Assembly (NCBI GenBank): GCA_963977845.1 | Contig: CAXBPZ010000039.1 | Coordinates: forward strand, 1 to 5,889 | Length of the DNA stretch: 5,889 nucleotides | Direction of reading: 5' to 3' | Origin: Methylopumilus sp003533095 | GTDB lineage: Bacteria > Pseudomonadota > Gammaproteobacteria > Burkholderiales > Methylophilaceae | In this document: piece after piece, positions 5,845 to 5,889 of the stretch | Layout of the letters: each line of letters opens with the position of its first letter | How positions within the stretch are numbered: position 1 is the stretch's first letter | Translations under genes and position numbers: made by a program | Notes under the pieces: model-generated | The model's input: only the letters and a program-made list of their open reading frames with translations | Told to the model about the DNA's origin: nothing | Databases searched by the model: none

Positions 5845-5889
5845 TGGTATTGATCCCATTAAAGCATTGTTATGGAGTGCTGTCATAAA
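5813..5889 (+). pseudogene. Fragment of an Nramp-family divalent metal transporter, lacking its 5' part
   Basis: From 5813 the +1 frame relative to pstC is open to the window edge and gives 25 residues, including LLGVVLDFSGI and DPIKALLWSAVI. This closely resembles the well-conserved interior of bacterial Nramp (COG1914-like) proteins, where a glycine-rich helix is followed by I-DP-IKAL-x-WSAVIN. No start codon or N-terminal half of such a gene precedes it; the sequence immediately upstream is pstC in another frame. It is therefore an internal piece of a gene joined to pstC, with any continuation beyond 5889. The family call rests on recall of a short motif without a search. Confidence 0.55.

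Noticed and set aside
5813..5889. A PstC-Nramp fusion protein
   Set aside because: The Nramp-like frame is +1 to pstC, and the pstC frame ends at TAG 5842-5844; no slippery site is visible, so a fusion product is unlikely.

Overview
The window is an AT-rich bacterial chromosomal segment of ordinary gene density. The RF2 N-terminus (MDAETLNLIQ...), the prfB-lysS order and the low GC suggest a streamlined betaproteobacterium, perhaps a Methylophilaceae (OM43 / Methylopumilus-like) lineage. This placement is inference from protein character and base composition; no search was run.

Layout. Positions 1-405 (minus) hold the N-terminal 135 residues of an outer-membrane porin of the phosphate-selective OprP/OprO type, with signal peptide; the gene continues beyond base 1. 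Positions 406-660 are non-coding and carry a PhoB-type promoter for the porin plus a weak terminator-like hairpin. Positions 661-3929 (minus) form a compact operon transcribed leftward: prfB (release factor 2, with its programmed +1 frameshift), lysS (lysyl-tRNA synthetase, TTG start) and a beta-class carbonic anhydrase. Both gene junctions are 2 nt. Positions 3930-4061 are a divergent promoter region with a near-perfect Pho box facing pstS and a TATAAT box facing prfB. Positions 4062-5057 (plus) are pstS, closed by a strong intrinsic terminator (5069-5100). pstC starts at 5158 (plus).

How the genes work together. The porin and PstS/PstC form a phosphate path: outer-membrane entry, periplasmic capture, inner-membrane transport. 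Both the porin and pstS have two 7-bp TGTCA-type repeats spaced 11 bp apart, with a -10-like hexamer exactly 10 bp downstream. Two PhoB-controlled genes therefore bracket a housekeeping translation operon.

Main anomaly. The pstC frame stops at 5842-5844, just after its EAA loop, well short of the usual length. From about 5813 another frame is open to the end of the window and reads like the interior of an Nramp-family divalent-metal transporter. pstC is thus broken at a junction with an unrelated gene fragment, either by a real deletion/rearrangement or by a chimeric contig end. I saw no mobile element, CRISPR array, tRNA or rRNA, and no convincing undescribed system.
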